A stretch of 64,000 bases of DNA from Metabacillus litoralis (GCF_007994985.1 NZ_VOQF01000005.1:434001-498000); one strand, 5' to 3'. Counted from the stretch's first letter, positions 1 to 9,265 are shown. Program-made: numbers and translations. The notes: generated from the letters alone by a model not told the origin.

Positions 1-1
1 T

Positions 2-1366
2 CTGTTGTTGATTCCCTTTTCATTGGTATATCAATTTTTAGCCACTAAAATTTATGATATTGAGTTCTTACTTGGAAGAATTAGATATTATTCTTTATTG
101 GCTATTATTCCAAGTTTAATAATAGTTGGAATAATGCTAAATTTAAAAGAAAGTAATCCGAATTTTTACCAAATAAAACTAGCTATTATAATTTATATAG
201 TGCTCATAGCAGTATTCTACATCAAAGAAATCTTCGACTATCGCTTCAGACTTAAGCGGTTTTCTGAGAAGTATAATTACCAGGATAGTATATTTAAATA
301 TACACAAAGTATCCGCAAGGCAAGTACTTTAGAACAGGTTGTTTCTGAGCTTAAACAGGTAATTACTGATGTACTTATTGTTAGTAAGGCTTACTTTATA
401 GAAGTGGATAAGGAAAAAAATATCTCAGCTGTTGATCCTAATGCAAAGAATTCAGATTATGGTCCATATGTGAAAGAAATTAAGAAGGTATCGGTTGAAA
501 TCGGGAAAATTATCGAAGTTGATAAGGGATTTATTATAAATATTGGAGAAACAGATGATAAAAGCTATGTTCTGCTTTGTTTATCAATATTAAATACTCC
601 TATTTTAACTAGAGATGAAATTTCCTGGCTTAAAACATTGTCTTTTTATACAAATGTGTCCTTGGAAAATTTCCTTAAAATTGATGAACTTATGCAGCAT
701 TTGCAAAAGGTTGAAACTGAAGGTCAAAACCCTGGATGGTTAACGAAGCTTTTATTTTCTATTGAAGAGAAGCAGCGTTCTAATTTAGCTAAAGATCTTC
801 ATGATTCAGTTTTGCAGGATTTAGTTTCGTTAAAGAGACAGTGTGAAATGGCTTTATCAGAGGTAGAAGTGGATTCTGATAAATTGAAAAATCAGTTGCA
901 GGAAATGAATAGCAATATGACTAAAATCATCAAAACAACAAGAGAAACTTGTCAGGAATTACGACCACAGTTGCTTTATGATTTAGGCTTAGTGAAAGCT
1001 CTTAATAAGCTAGTGATGCAGTATCAAGAAACAGTTGATTTTGACATTCGATTAAATACAGGTAATTTCACAATGAATTTGGATATTGATACGCAGCTGA
1101 ATATTTATCGTATTATCCAGGAGCTTTTAACAAATGCTCAAAAGCATTCAAAGGCATCTAGTGTGTTAATTATTTTAGTATGTATCAAAGATAAAATTGT
1201 CCTGCATTATGAAGATAATGGGATTGGCTTTAAATATAATAATATGAATGACCAATCTGAAAGTATGGGATTGTCAGGTATTAGTGAAAGAGTGAAGGCT
1301 CTAAAGGGAACAATTACGATTGAAACCTCAGAAGGAAGAGGCTTAAAGATAGATGTTGAAATATAG
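2..1366 (+). CDS. comP: ComP-type sensor histidine kinase, 3' part (cut by window edge)
   Basis: C-terminal part of a membrane histidine kinase; the reading frame is open at the left edge, so the start lies outside. The visible part begins inside a membrane domain (hydrophobic segments near residues 30-47 and 58-73), followed by a sensor/linker region and a HisKA_3 dimerisation domain with the phospho-accepting His near residue 266 in the motif DLHDSVLQD. The HATPase domain shows an N box (QELLTNAQKHS) and G boxes (DNGIGF, GLSGISERV). The gene order kinase-comA-yuxO-mrp is that of B. subtilis, where ComP senses the ComX pheromone and phosphorylates ComA. The comQ and comX genes would lie to the left, out of view. 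Identification rests on domain type plus synteny. Confidence 0.85.
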   Translation: MLLIPFSLVYQFLATKIYDIEFLLGRIRYYSLLAIIPSLIIVGIMLNLKESNPNFYQIKLAIIIYIVLIAVFYIKEIFDYRFRLKRFSEKYNYQDSIFKYTQSIRKASTLEQVVSELKQVITDVLIVSKAYFIEVDKEKNISAVDPNAKNSDYGPYVKEIKKVSVEIGKIIEVDKGFIINIGETDDKSYVLLCLSILNTPILTRDEISWLKTLSFYTNVSLENFLKIDELMQHLQKVETEGQNPGWLTKLLFSIEEKQRSNLAKDLHDSVLQDLVSLKRQCEMALSEVEVDSDKLKNQLQEMNSNMTKIIKTTRETCQELRPQLLYDLGLVKALNKLVMQYQETVDFDIRLNTGNFTMNLDIDTQLNIYRIIQELLTNAQKHSKASSVLIILVCIKDKIVLHYEDNGIGFKYNNMNDQSESMGLSGISERVKALKGTITIETSEGRGLKIDVEI

Positions 1367-1455
1367 ACTTGGCATATGCCAGGTCTCTTTTTTAAGATAT
1401 TCAAATAATGGTTTAACATTGAAAGAAAGTAAAACAAGTAGTAAACAATATATAA

Positions 1456-1598
1456 GGCTGTTTTCGCAAACTTTGTTGCTTATAAATACCCGAAGAAATC
1501 AGCATTGTATCAAGTCTAGTTGCATCTTTTCTTCGCCAAAATATACTGATTCTCCTGCATATTTTGGTTAAATAGCAACATTCTTTCAGAAAAGAGCC
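1456..1598. repeat. 143-bp palindromic repeat (MITE-like), copy 1
   Basis: An AT-rich element with imperfect terminal inverted repeats of about 25 bp: it starts GGCTGTTTTCGCAAAC and ends with AGCAACA...GAGCC, which is its approximate reverse complement. A related copy lies at 22740-22902 and shares the left end, the internal stretch AGTCTAGTTGCATCTTTTC (one mismatch) and the right end. No believable reading frame is inside. It fills most of the gap between comP and comA. Confidence 0.7.
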
Positions 1599-1628
1599 GT
1601 ATATAAAGAATGAACAAAGGGTGGAAAA

Positions 1629-2270
1629 ATGATACATATTTTAGTAGTAGATGATCATCCAGCAGTAAGAGAAGGCACAAAGGCAATTTTAGAAGCAGAA
1701 CCTAGTGTTCAAGTAGAATGCTTGAATCCGCCTTATACAGTTGAAGAAATGAAAAAATTTGATTTTGCTCCCTTTGATGTTATCTTAATGGATTTGAATT
1801 TAGGTGAGATTAACGGAATGGAGTTATCTTCAACAATCTTAAGTCTTCATCCGACTAGTAAAGTGATTCTCTATACAGGTTATGATGTTGAAGATTATTT
1901 TGAGGAAGCACTACAATTAGGTATTTTGGGAGCAGTAAGTAAGACAGAGTCAAAGGAAAAGCTATTAGATTATATTAGACATGTTATTAATGGAGAAATT
2001 GTTATTCCTTTTCAGTATTTTAAAGGTTTACTTGATGAAAGAAAACCAAATCCTATAGAAGCTGAAGGATATGATCAAGTATTTAATGAACGTGAAAAAG
2101 CCATTTTACATGAAGTTGAGAAAGGATTGACTAATCAGGAAATTGCAGATCATCTTCATCTTAGTAAGAGAAGTATTGAATATAGCTTAACGTCTATTTT
2201 TACGAAATTAGATGTTAGTAGCCGAACTGAAGCTGTTCTTATTGCAAAAGCAAAAGGAATTATTGAGTAA
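1629..2270 (+). CDS. comA: Competence response regulator ComA (NarL/LuxR type)
   Basis: A 213-residue response regulator, essentially the length of B. subtilis ComA. The receiver domain occupies roughly residues 1-120, with acidic residues DD at 8-9 and the phospho-acceptor Asp55 in VILMDLNLG. The C-terminal LuxR-type helix-turn-helix (about 150-210) carries the pattern EREKAILHEVEKGLTNQEIA. A ribosome binding site (AAAGGGTGG) precedes the ATG. It follows comP, but with a 262-bp gap containing a repeat element. By family knowledge, phosphorylated ComA activates quorum-responsive genes such as srfA; target sites cannot be seen here. Confidence 0.93.
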   Translation: MIHILVVDDHPAVREGTKAILEAEPSVQVECLNPPYTVEEMKKFDFAPFDVILMDLNLGEINGMELSSTILSLHPTSKVILYTGYDVEDYFEEALQLGILGAVSKTESKEKLLDYIRHVINGEIVIPFQYFKGLLDERKPNPIEAEGYDQVFNEREKAILHEVEKGLTNQEIADHLHLSKRSIEYSLTSIFTKLDVSSRTEAVLIAKAKGIIE

Positions 2271-2407
2271 TAGCTACTTTAGTTAATGATTTTTGTTAAT
2301 TTACAAAATATAAACATTTTCTCAACACTGCCATGATGTTCATCATATATGATTGTTTTTATATCCTTTTTTCTGGAAGTAATTCTAGGGGAAACTAGGG
2401 GGTTATA

Positions 2408-2488
2408 ATGGACATTATGGCAGTGTTACCTACCTTACTTTTATTATTGATCTATTTTATATTTGTTGTATACGTATTAAGAAGATGA
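2408..2488 (+). CDS. Possible 26-residue single-pass membrane peptide
   Basis: A short open frame with a good Shine-Dalgarno sequence (AGGGGG, about seven bases before the ATG). The peptide is 26 residues, almost entirely hydrophobic in the middle (about 20 residues of L, I, V, F and Y), and ends in two arginines, which suits one transmembrane helix with a cytoplasmic positive end. It lies between comA and yuxO on the same strand. I do not recognise a named family. The RBS and composition support it; its small size keeps confidence low. Confidence 0.4.
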   Translation: MDIMAVLPTLLLLLIYFIFVVYVLRR

Positions 2489-2567
2489 ACATAAATGAAG
2501 AATATTAAGAGATTAAGACTTCTTAATGAACATAGTTTTACAGGTGAATTCGAAGGGAGGAACTATT

Positions 2568-2957
2568 TTGGATTATAATGCTAAGAATACTTTGATGGAA
2601 GCTTTAGGTATAAACATAATTTCGGTTACTTCTGAAGGTGTTGTGGCTACAATGCCAGTAGATCACCGAACACATCAGCCGTTCGGATTATTGCATGGAG
2701 GAGCTTCTGTGGCACTTGCAGAAACAGTAGCAAGCATAGGTGCATATGCTTTAATTGATCAAGAAAATGAGATTTGTGTAGGCCTGGAGATCAATGCCAA
2801 TCATATTCGTGGCAAAAAGTCTGGAGTCGTAACAGCTCATGCAATACCAGCACATATGGGAAAAACAACAATGGTTTGGGAAATTAAAATAGTAGATGAG
2901 AATGATGAGTTGATTTGCTTATCACGATGTACAATGGCAGTACTGAAAAAGAGATAA
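2568..2957 (+). CDS. yuxO: Hotdog-fold thioesterase, PaaI/YuxO family
   Basis: A hotdog-fold acyl-CoA thioesterase-type protein of about 129 residues. The motif HQPFGLLHGGASVALAETVA contains the conserved HGG and the following Glu typical of the PaaI/YdiI class. I chose the TTG start at 2568 because a strong RBS (GGGAGG) lies seven to eight bases before it, and the resulting length agrees with YuxO-type proteins; an in-frame ATG at 2526 has no such site. It lies directly after comA, as in B. subtilis. The substrate is unknown; in other bacteria this class hydrolyses aromatic or DHNA-CoA thioesters, which is not proven here. Confidence 0.85.
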   Translation: MDYNAKNTLMEALGINIISVTSEGVVATMPVDHRTHQPFGLLHGGASVALAETVASIGAYALIDQENEICVGLEINANHIRGKKSGVVTAHAIPAHMGKTTMVWEIKIVDENDELICLSRCTMAVLKKR

Positions 2958-2974
2958 ACCAAGTTAAAATAATG

Positions 2975-3018
2975 AGAAAAAGTCGTGAATTCCAGATCTG
3001 GAATTCACGACTTTTTCT
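2975..3018. terminator. Bidirectional terminator, perfect 44-bp palindrome
   Basis: The two 22-base arms are exact reverse complements, with A-runs on the left and T-runs on the right, so the hairpin can end transcription from yuxO on the plus strand and from the mrp operon on the minus strand. It lies between the two convergent units. Confidence 0.88.
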
Positions 3019-3038
3019 ATACTAGTAAAATAGTTAAG

Positions 3039-3398
3039 TTAATTATTACTTTTTACTTTTTGACGAGATTTCTTCAAATCATCCTGCAAGCTACCCTTCC
3101 ATAATGGGACACCTGTGTTATATGCCGCACGACTAATTAAGTGTCCAGCAACAGGAGCCGTTAGAAAGACGAATACAATACCTAGTAGGACTCTAGAATT
3201 TACTATTTCATCAACTAGTAGGAAATAAATAAATAACCCTACAAGAACACTAATAACACCTAATGTAGCACTTTTTGATGCAGCGTGGTTACGTGTATAT
3301 ACATCAGGCAATCGAATCACACCGATAGCAGCAATTAAACTTAGTAATGCACCCTGGAGAATAAGATAACCAACAATAATTTCACTGATTTCGGTCAT
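3039..3398 (-). CDS. mrpG: Na+/H+ antiporter subunit G
   Basis: Last gene of the mrp operon; 119 residues, a small membrane protein with three hydrophobic helices (about residues 5-27, 38-60 and 65-85). The G-subunit pattern GVIRLPDVYTRNHAASKSATLG is partly visible near residues 25-46, and HLISRAAYNTG follows. MrpG is part of the hetero-oligomeric secondary Na+/H+ antiporter that supports alkali and sodium tolerance. Its start overlaps the end of mrpF by 17 bases, so translation is probably coupled. Confidence 0.95.
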   Translation of the reverse strand: MTEISEIIVGYLILQGALLSLIAAIGVIRLPDVYTRNHAASKSATLGVISVLVGLFIYFLLVDEIVNSRVLLGIVFVFLTAPVAGHLISRAAYNTGVPLWKGSLQDDLKKSRQKVKSNN

Positions 3399-3666
3399 TT
3401 TCGATAATTTCTCCCTTCTCTAGGTATTTAGAGAAAGCAACTGTTCCAATAAAGGCTAAAATTCCTAACAATAGGATAACCTCAACAAAAGCACTTGTAT
3501 TTAGAACAATCGAGATAATAGCCGTCATAGCAATGAAGTTAATACCAATTGCATCTAATGCAATGACTCTATCAGGTGTAGTTGGTCCCTTTACCAACCT
3601 ATAAACAAATAATAAAGTTGATATTGCAACAATCGCAAGAGATAAAGTCATAATAAACATAAACAT
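3382..3666 (-). CDS. mrpF: Na+/H+ antiporter subunit F
   Basis: 94 residues, the same length as B. subtilis MrpF, with three transmembrane helices. The family signature RLVKGPTTPDRVIALDAIG is near residues 23-41. The RBS AGGTGA lies seven bases before the ATG, and the start touches the mrpE stop codon. In B. subtilis MrpF has also been linked to cholate resistance; in this context it is a subunit of the Mrp antiporter. Confidence 0.95.
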   Translation of the reverse strand: MFMFIMTLSLAIVAISTLLFVYRLVKGPTTPDRVIALDAIGINFIAMTAIISIVLNTSAFVEVILLLGILAFIGTVAFSKYLEKGEIIENDRNQ

Positions 3667-4142
3667 TAACGGCTCACCTCCTTGATTGCTTTTTCAAATG
3701 TATTTTTAATATCAAGCTTTGCTTGTTCAACATCACCAATATCCATGGCATGGATAAAAAGAGTTTTGTTATCTTCTGATACCTCAATAACAAGAGTACC
3801 AGGAGTTAACGTGATTAAATTTGCTAAGATTGCAATTTCCCAGTCTTTTTTTAGCTCTGTTTCTAATGAGAAAATCCCTGGCTTCATCGTTAATTTTGGA
3901 GATAAAATGACCTTTAAGACGGCAATATTAGACTTGATTAATTCACTAAGAAAGATGAAAATTAGCTTGAATAGCGCAATAACATTGTAGAAATAAAGGC
4001 GATGCTCAAAAAATCTTCTTAGTGCGAAAATAATTAATCCTCCAAAGAAAAAGCCTTTGAAAAATGCTAAAGAGGAATAATCATTTGAGAGAAACATCCA
4101 TATAAACGCTAGAAAAAAGTTTAATAATATTTGAAATGCCAT
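3666..4142 (-). CDS. mrpE: Na+/H+ antiporter subunit E
   Basis: 158 residues when the ATG at 4142 is used; AAGGAG lies eight bases upstream of it, whereas the GTG six bases earlier overlaps the mrpD stop. The N-terminal half has hydrophobic helices; the C-terminal half is soluble and carries the conserved LANLITLTPGTLVIEVS motif and HAMDI pattern. MrpE is a small subunit needed for full antiporter assembly. It lies between mrpD and mrpF with almost no spacing. Confidence 0.94.
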   Translation of the reverse strand: MAFQILLNFFLAFIWMFLSNDYSSLAFFKGFFFGGLIIFALRRFFEHRLYFYNVIALFKLIFIFLSELIKSNIAVLKVILSPKLTMKPGIFSLETELKKDWEIAILANLITLTPGTLVIEVSEDNKTLFIHAMDIGDVEQAKLDIKNTFEKAIKEVSR

Positions 4143-4147
4143 ATGCA

Positions 4148-5629
4148 CTACTCCTTCAATACTGCTTGAATATAAATTGTTGGATCAAGCAGAGTATCTG
4201 TAGCTTGTGAAATATAAGGTGAGATTGATTCGATACCGAAACCATATGCAATCGATAATACTAGTAGGATTGCTATTGGAGCAATCATGCCTTTAACCGA
4301 TTTACCCTTATAGACTTCATCGTTTGATGATTCACCCCAGAATCCATTTATAAAGATTTTCATAACTGAATATAAAACTAGTAGGCTCGATAATAAAACA
4401 ACAAATGAAATGGTATATTCTTCTGCCTCAAAGCCACCTTGTATGATTTTAAGTTTCCCGATAAATCCACTAAGAGGTGGAATTCCAGCGAGCGATAATG
4501 TTGCAATAAAGAACATCCAACCTAGTAAAGGGTGACTAGAAATTAATCCACTAAATTTGCGTAAATTACTTGTTCCTGTGATCGCAATAATTGCACCGAC
4601 TAAGAAAAATAACGCTCCTTTAACAATCATATCATGAACTAAATAATAGATAGAGCCTTCAACAGCATTTGGTGTATTTGCAGCAATTCCGAATAATATT
4701 ACACCTACAGCTGTGATGATATTATAAATAATAATTTTCTTAATATCCCAATAGGCGATGGCACCTATAACGCCAAAGATAATTGTTAATGCTGCTAACC
4801 AAGCTAAAATTTGATGTGTATAAGATGGTTCATGATAAAAAATCAACGTATACACTCTTGTTATTGAGTAAATTCCTACCTTTGTTAATAATGCTCCAAA
4901 TAATGCAGTGATAACGGCTGGAGGAGCTTGATATGATCCAGGTAACCAGAAGTATAATGGGAAAATAGCACCCTTTAAACCAAATATCACTAAAAATAAG
5001 ATCGCGATAACAGTGAGTAAACCTGTTTGACCCATATCGGCAATTTTTACACTTAAATCAGCCATATTAAGCGTTCCTGTTACTGCGTATAAATAAGCAA
5101 CGGCAATAACAAATAATGCAGATGAGATAATATTAACTAGAATATATTTTATCGACTCTCGAAGTTGAATTTTTGAGCTTCCTAAAACAATCAACATGTA
5201 AGAAGACATAAGCATAACTTCAAAGAAAACAAACAAGTTAAATATATCACCTGTTAAAAACGCTCCAGTCACACCTAAAAGTAAAAACTGCACAACAGGA
5301 TAGAAATAAAATTTTTCCCTGTCTGGTGTTATGGAAGAAAAGGCAAAAAGTAATGCGGTAAATCCAATAATACTTGTTGTTAATACAAGTAAACTTGCGT
5401 ACATATCAGCTACAAGTACGATCCCGTAAGGAGCCTCCCAATTCCCTATAGCTAATGATTGAATACCATTAACATGAACTGTGTGAACAATAATTCCCGA
5501 AACCACAATTGCCAGAAGAGAAGCAAACGCACTTATTAGCTTTTGTGCTTTTATATTTTTATTAAAAAAGATTAAGATAATCCCTGCTAAGAAAGGGATG
5601 ACGATTGGCAAGATAATTAAATTATTCAT
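4148..5629 (-). CDS. mrpD: Na+/H+ antiporter subunit D (NuoN/M-like)
   Basis: 493 residues from the ATG at 5629, equal to the B. subtilis length; the in-frame ATG nine bases upstream is closer to the RBS and cannot be excluded. It has about fourteen hydrophobic helices and the proton-translocating module shared with complex I subunits NuoL/M/N. Key features are the Glu in FVFFEVMLMSSYML (residues near 137), a Lys in the helix LFLVIFGLKGAIFPLYFWLPGS (about 219), and HDMIVKGALFF. It is one of the two large proton-pathway subunits of the Mrp complex. Confidence 0.96.
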   Translation of the reverse strand: MNNLIILPIVIPFLAGIILIFFNKNIKAQKLISAFASLLAIVVSGIIVHTVHVNGIQSLAIGNWEAPYGIVLVADMYASLLVLTTSIIGFTALLFAFSSITPDREKFYFYPVVQFLLLGVTGAFLTGDIFNLFVFFEVMLMSSYMLIVLGSSKIQLRESIKYILVNIISSALFVIAVAYLYAVTGTLNMADLSVKIADMGQTGLLTVIAILFLVIFGLKGAIFPLYFWLPGSYQAPPAVITALFGALLTKVGIYSITRVYTLIFYHEPSYTHQILAWLAALTIIFGVIGAIAYWDIKKIIIYNIITAVGVILFGIAANTPNAVEGSIYYLVHDMIVKGALFFLVGAIIAITGTSNLRKFSGLISSHPLLGWMFFIATLSLAGIPPLSGFIGKLKIIQGGFEAEEYTISFVVLLSSLLVLYSVMKIFINGFWGESSNDEVYKGKSVKGMIAPIAILLVLSIAYGFGIESISPYISQATDTLLDPTIYIQAVLKE

Positions 5630-5963
5630 ATTGATCATTTCCCCTTAGTTGATCCATATCATCTGTTCCAAGTTCCTGATATGAGCGATAAGCAAGAACG
5701 AGGAAAAATGATGTCACTCCAAAGCTTATAACGATTGCCGTTAAGATAAGAGCCTGTGGAAGTGGATCAACATATACTTTGGCATGTTCTCCTAGTAATG
5801 GAGCAGCACCTGTCTTTAGACCGCCCATTGTTAAGATGAGCAAATGAGCTCCATGACTTAATAAACCAGTTCCAATAATAATCCTGAGTAAGCTTTTAGA
5901 TAACATTAAGTAAACTGCAGCACTAAACAATATACCAACAACAATAGACATTAATACTTCCAT
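5622..5963 (-). CDS. mrpC: Na+/H+ antiporter subunit C (NuoK-like)
   Basis: 113 residues, the same length as B. subtilis MrpC, with three transmembrane helices. NuoK-like signatures include GLLSHGAHLLILTMGG and DPLPQALILTAIVISFG. It starts at the last base of the mrpB stop region and overlaps mrpD by a few bases, so the genes are translationally linked. Confidence 0.96.
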   Translation of the reverse strand: MEVLMSIVVGILFSAAVYLMLSKSLLRIIIGTGLLSHGAHLLILTMGGLKTGAAPLLGEHAKVYVDPLPQALILTAIVISFGVTSFFLVLAYRSYQELGTDDMDQLRGNDQYE

Positions 5964-6400
5964 TATTCCGTCTCTCCAATCGTTTGAATAATGGTCATTG
6001 TGACACCGATCACGACAAGGTAAACTCCTAAATCAAATAAAACCGCGGTAGCCAATGCCGTTTTCCCGAGTAATGGGATATCTACATAACTAAAGGTTTG
6101 TGTAAGGAAAGGTACATTATAGAAAAATGAACCTAATCCAGTAAGAACTGCAATAAGTAAACCTGTTGCAGTCATTTTGATGTAATCAACATTTAAAGTC
6201 TTTTCTACCGTTTTCACATCAAAAGCTAGAAGTAACAGCACAAAAGCTGCAGCAGTCATCAAGCCACCTATAAATCCACCACCAGGTGTGTAATGACCAG
6301 AAAAGAAGAGGTGTAACGAGTAAATAATAATAATAAACGCTACCACCTTTGTGACTGGTTGAAAAATAACGTCATTTGTTTTTACATGCGTTTTTTTCAC
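5963..6400 (-). CDS. mrpB: Na+/H+ antiporter subunit B
   Basis: 145 residues with a GTG start; the RBS GGGGGAAGAAGG lies just upstream, and the start overlaps the mrpA stop by four bases. Four transmembrane helices are visible. The conserved HLFFSGHYTPGGGFIGGLM motif near residues 30-48 identifies the MnhB/MrpB domain. Functions only within the Mrp complex. Confidence 0.95.
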   Translation of the reverse strand: MKKTHVKTNDVIFQPVTKVVAFIIIIYSLHLFFSGHYTPGGGFIGGLMTAAAFVLLLLAFDVKTVEKTLNVDYIKMTATGLLIAVLTGLGSFFYNVPFLTQTFSYVDIPLLGKTALATAVLFDLGVYLVVIGVTMTIIQTIGETE

Positions 6401-8802
6401 CCTTCTTCCCCCTTTCTAACCTTTAAGCGGATCATGCTATATATTCCTAACCCAGCAATACCTAATACGGCGATTTCAAACAATGTATCAAAACCTCTAA
6501 AGTCAACAAGGATGACGTTAACCATATTTTTACCGCCAGCAAGTTTATAGCTGTTTTCGATAAAATAAGTAGAAATTGTTTCTGACACACGTTGACTGTT
6601 TGCTGACAAAGCAATTAAGGTCACAATTGTTCCAACACCTAAAGAAATAATTAAATTTGTCAGTTTAAAATTAAGCTTTTTCTCTTTTTTCTTAAATTCT
6701 GGTAGGTGATAGAAGCAAAGTAAAAAGAGAGCAACAGAAACTGTCTCAACAAGTAATTGTGTTAAAGCTAAGTCAGGTGCACGAAACACAACGAAGAAGA
6801 GAGATAATGAATATCCTACCGAGCCCAGCGCGATAATAGCTGTTAATCTAGATTTTGCAAAAAGAACAGTTATCGTACCAATTACCATAACAACTGCAAG
6901 AACTGCTTCATAAATACCAATTGGTGCTGTTCCTTCTAAAGAAAAAGAAAATCCATCAGTCAAAATGAGTGTTGTTCCTAAAATCAGGATAAAGAACGTA
7001 AAGATAATCGCTAAATAGTCCCGAATAAAACCTGTCATATAAAATCTTGTAATTTTAAAAGTTGATTTGTCTAACGTGTATAATGCCGCATCATAGCCTT
7101 TATTTAATGCAAGCTTTTCTGGAACTAGCTTATAAACTCCACGCCATTTTCTTAGGAAGAAATAGCCTAGAACACCTAATGCAAAGACTCCGATTGTCAT
7201 AAATAACTCAATCGTAAAACCATGCCATGCATATATATGAACATGAAAATGCTTTTCATCACCTAGTAACGCTGGAATTATTGAGGCCATTGCCGGTTCA
7301 ATAATTGTATAAGCAAGGATGTTAGGGAAGAAAAAGAAAATAATCACAAGTGATGCCAAAATAATCGGTGAAATTAGCATTCCAATTGGGGCCTCATGTG
7401 GCTTTTTCTCTAGCTTTTCAGGCTGATATTTACCGGTAAATGTTTTGAAAACAAGTACCATACTATAAATAAATGTAAATATACTACCTATCCAAGCGAT
7501 GATCGGGAATAGTAGCCCGAGAGTTTCTACATTAAAAACATCCATCTCAATAATTCGTATCATGCTAGTAAAAAACATTTCTTTACTTAGGAAGCCGTTA
7601 AATGGAGGTAAACCTGCCATTGCAAAGGCACCTATAATGGAAATGGTAAATGTAATTGGCATAAAGCTCATTAATCCACCTAGCTTACGTATATCTCGTG
7701 TACCAGTTTCATGATCGACGATACCCACTACCATAAATAAACTTCCTTTAAAGGTAGCATGATTGATTAAGTGAAATACTGCAGCAAGAGTAGCGACAGT
7801 GTATACGCTATTGTCAATTGAATCGATTGCTAGTGCTGCCGAGCCTACACCAAGCATTGACATAATCATTCCTAATTGACTGACTGTTGAAAAAGCAAGA
7901 ATACTTTTTAGATCTGTCTGCTTAACTGCATTGAATGAACCCCAGAACATTGTGAATATACCAAAAGCAGATACGATCCAAAACCACTCTGGAGTACCAG
8001 CAAATACTGGACTAAAGCGTGCAACAATATAGATTCCTGCTTTAACCATAGTAGCGGAATGTAGATAAGCACTAACAGGTGTTGGAGCTTCCATTGCATC
8101 AGGAAGCCATATGTAAAATGGAAATTGTGCAGACTTCGTAAATGCACCAAATAAGATTAGAACTAATGCTGGAATGAATAACTCATGCTGTGATATCTCA
8201 GGAACCTTTTCAATAATTTCTCTAATGCTAAAGGTATTAGTCATCATATAAAGCATGATAAATCCACCGAGCATTAATAGTCCACCAAAAATCGTGATGA
8301 GCATTGATTTTTGTGCTCCGTACCTGGATTTTTCACGTTTGTACCAATAACCAATTAACAGGAAAGAAGAAAGTGATGTGAATTCCCAAAACGTATAAAG
8401 AACAATTAAGTTATCTGATAAAACAACGCCTAACATGGCACCCATGAACATTAATAAGTATACATAAAACGTGTTAAGCTGCTCTTTTTCCTTCGATAGA
8501 TAATAGATCGAGTACAGGATAACAAGGGCACCGATTCCAGTGATGAGTAAGGCAAATAGCAAGCCCAAACCATCTATGTATGCAGTAAAGTTAATATCTA
8601 GGGATGGAATCCAACTAGCAGTTTGCTTAATTGTTTCCCCCCTCATGTTGGAGCTTATGAACTGGGTAAAGTATGCAAAAAGTAAAACAGGTAAAATTAG
8701 AACGAACCACCCTGTATGAACTTTCCGAAAGTATTTATACAGAAATGGAACAAGTATGGCAAATAAAAATGGTGATAAAATTGCCACATGAAGTAATGAC
8801 AT
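6397..8802 (-). CDS. mrpA: Na+/H+ antiporter subunit A (NuoL-like)
   Basis: 801 residues, the expected size for MrpA. The N-terminal two thirds is a NuoL-like proton module: the Glu in LYTFWEFTSLSSFLLIGYW near residue 140, a Lys in FGAFTKSAQFPFYIWLPDAM near 223, and HATMVKAGIY. The C-terminal part contains the MnhB-related extension (RAPDLALTQLLVETVSVALF). RBS AAGGAGG lies before the ATG. It is the first gene of the seven-gene minus-strand operon, whose promoter should lie in the 247-bp gap to the right. MrpA is thought to form the ion path with MrpD. Confidence 0.96.
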   Translation of the reverse strand: MSLLHVAILSPFLFAILVPFLYKYFRKVHTGWFVLILPVLLFAYFTQFISSNMRGETIKQTASWIPSLDINFTAYIDGLGLLFALLITGIGALVILYSIYYLSKEKEQLNTFYVYLLMFMGAMLGVVLSDNLIVLYTFWEFTSLSSFLLIGYWYKREKSRYGAQKSMLITIFGGLLMLGGFIMLYMMTNTFSIREIIEKVPEISQHELFIPALVLILFGAFTKSAQFPFYIWLPDAMEAPTPVSAYLHSATMVKAGIYIVARFSPVFAGTPEWFWIVSAFGIFTMFWGSFNAVKQTDLKSILAFSTVSQLGMIMSMLGVGSAALAIDSIDNSVYTVATLAAVFHLINHATFKGSLFMVVGIVDHETGTRDIRKLGGLMSFMPITFTISIIGAFAMAGLPPFNGFLSKEMFFTSMIRIIEMDVFNVETLGLLFPIIAWIGSIFTFIYSMVLVFKTFTGKYQPEKLEKKPHEAPIGMLISPIILASLVIIFFFFPNILAYTIIEPAMASIIPALLGDEKHFHVHIYAWHGFTIELFMTIGVFALGVLGYFFLRKWRGVYKLVPEKLALNKGYDAALYTLDKSTFKITRFYMTGFIRDYLAIIFTFFILILGTTLILTDGFSFSLEGTAPIGIYEAVLAVVMVIGTITVLFAKSRLTAIIALGSVGYSLSLFFVVFRAPDLALTQLLVETVSVALFLLCFYHLPEFKKKEKKLNFKLTNLIISLGVGTIVTLIALSANSQRVSETISTYFIENSYKLAGGKNMVNVILVDFRGFDTLFEIAVLGIAGLGIYSMIRLKVRKGEEG

Positions 8803-9049
8803 CTTTGAACCTCCTTACAGTTTTGACGAATTAATATTACAAAAGAATTGTTTTTAATCTGGGGTATAAATAATAAGAAATGATACTTTCTCTTTTACTT
8901 ATTTAGTATGTTCCAGATTTTGTACTACTATGAAATAATATCAAAAAATGATCATTTCAAGTTCATATGAACATAAAAATGATAACAAATTTCTGCTTAC
9001 TTGTATATTATTAAACATCTCAGAGCATGATAATTCTTGAGGTGATATT

Positions 9050-9265
9050 GTGCATATAATGAAGGTTTTTATCGCATGTTGTGTTTTTTCGTCCCTTTTT
9101 ACGAGTGCATGGTTTGTAAATGAGAAGTTAAGAAGAGAATATGTTGAACAAATTGTTTTTGAAGAATCGATTATTGAGTTAACAGATACAGAAACACCTA
9201 TTGAGGAAATAAATGTTTTTGAGAAGTTTAGACCTCGAGAGTATGTTCGTGTAGTTCTTAAATAA
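9050..9265 (+). CDS. yufS: Small membrane-anchored protein, YufS-like
   Basis: 71 residues with a GTG start and the RBS GAGGTGAT. The N-terminus is one hydrophobic segment (about residues 4-24, with CC at 11-12), followed by a charged, Glu-rich tail. It is divergent from mrpA, the position of yufS (a 71-residue hypothetical) in B. subtilis. The identity is based on position and length, as I cannot align it; no function is known. Confidence 0.6.
   Translation: MHIMKVFIACCVFSSLFTSAWFVNEKLRREYVEQIVFEESIIELTDTETPIEEINVFEKFRPREYVRVVLK

Noticed and set aside
1353-1637. Overlapping short frames on both strands between comP and comA
   Set aside because: They lie in the palindromic repeat and end of comP, without ribosome binding sites.
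3682-3990. 102-residue plus-strand frame within mrpE
   Set aside because: It is the complement of the well-supported mrpE coding region and has no RBS.
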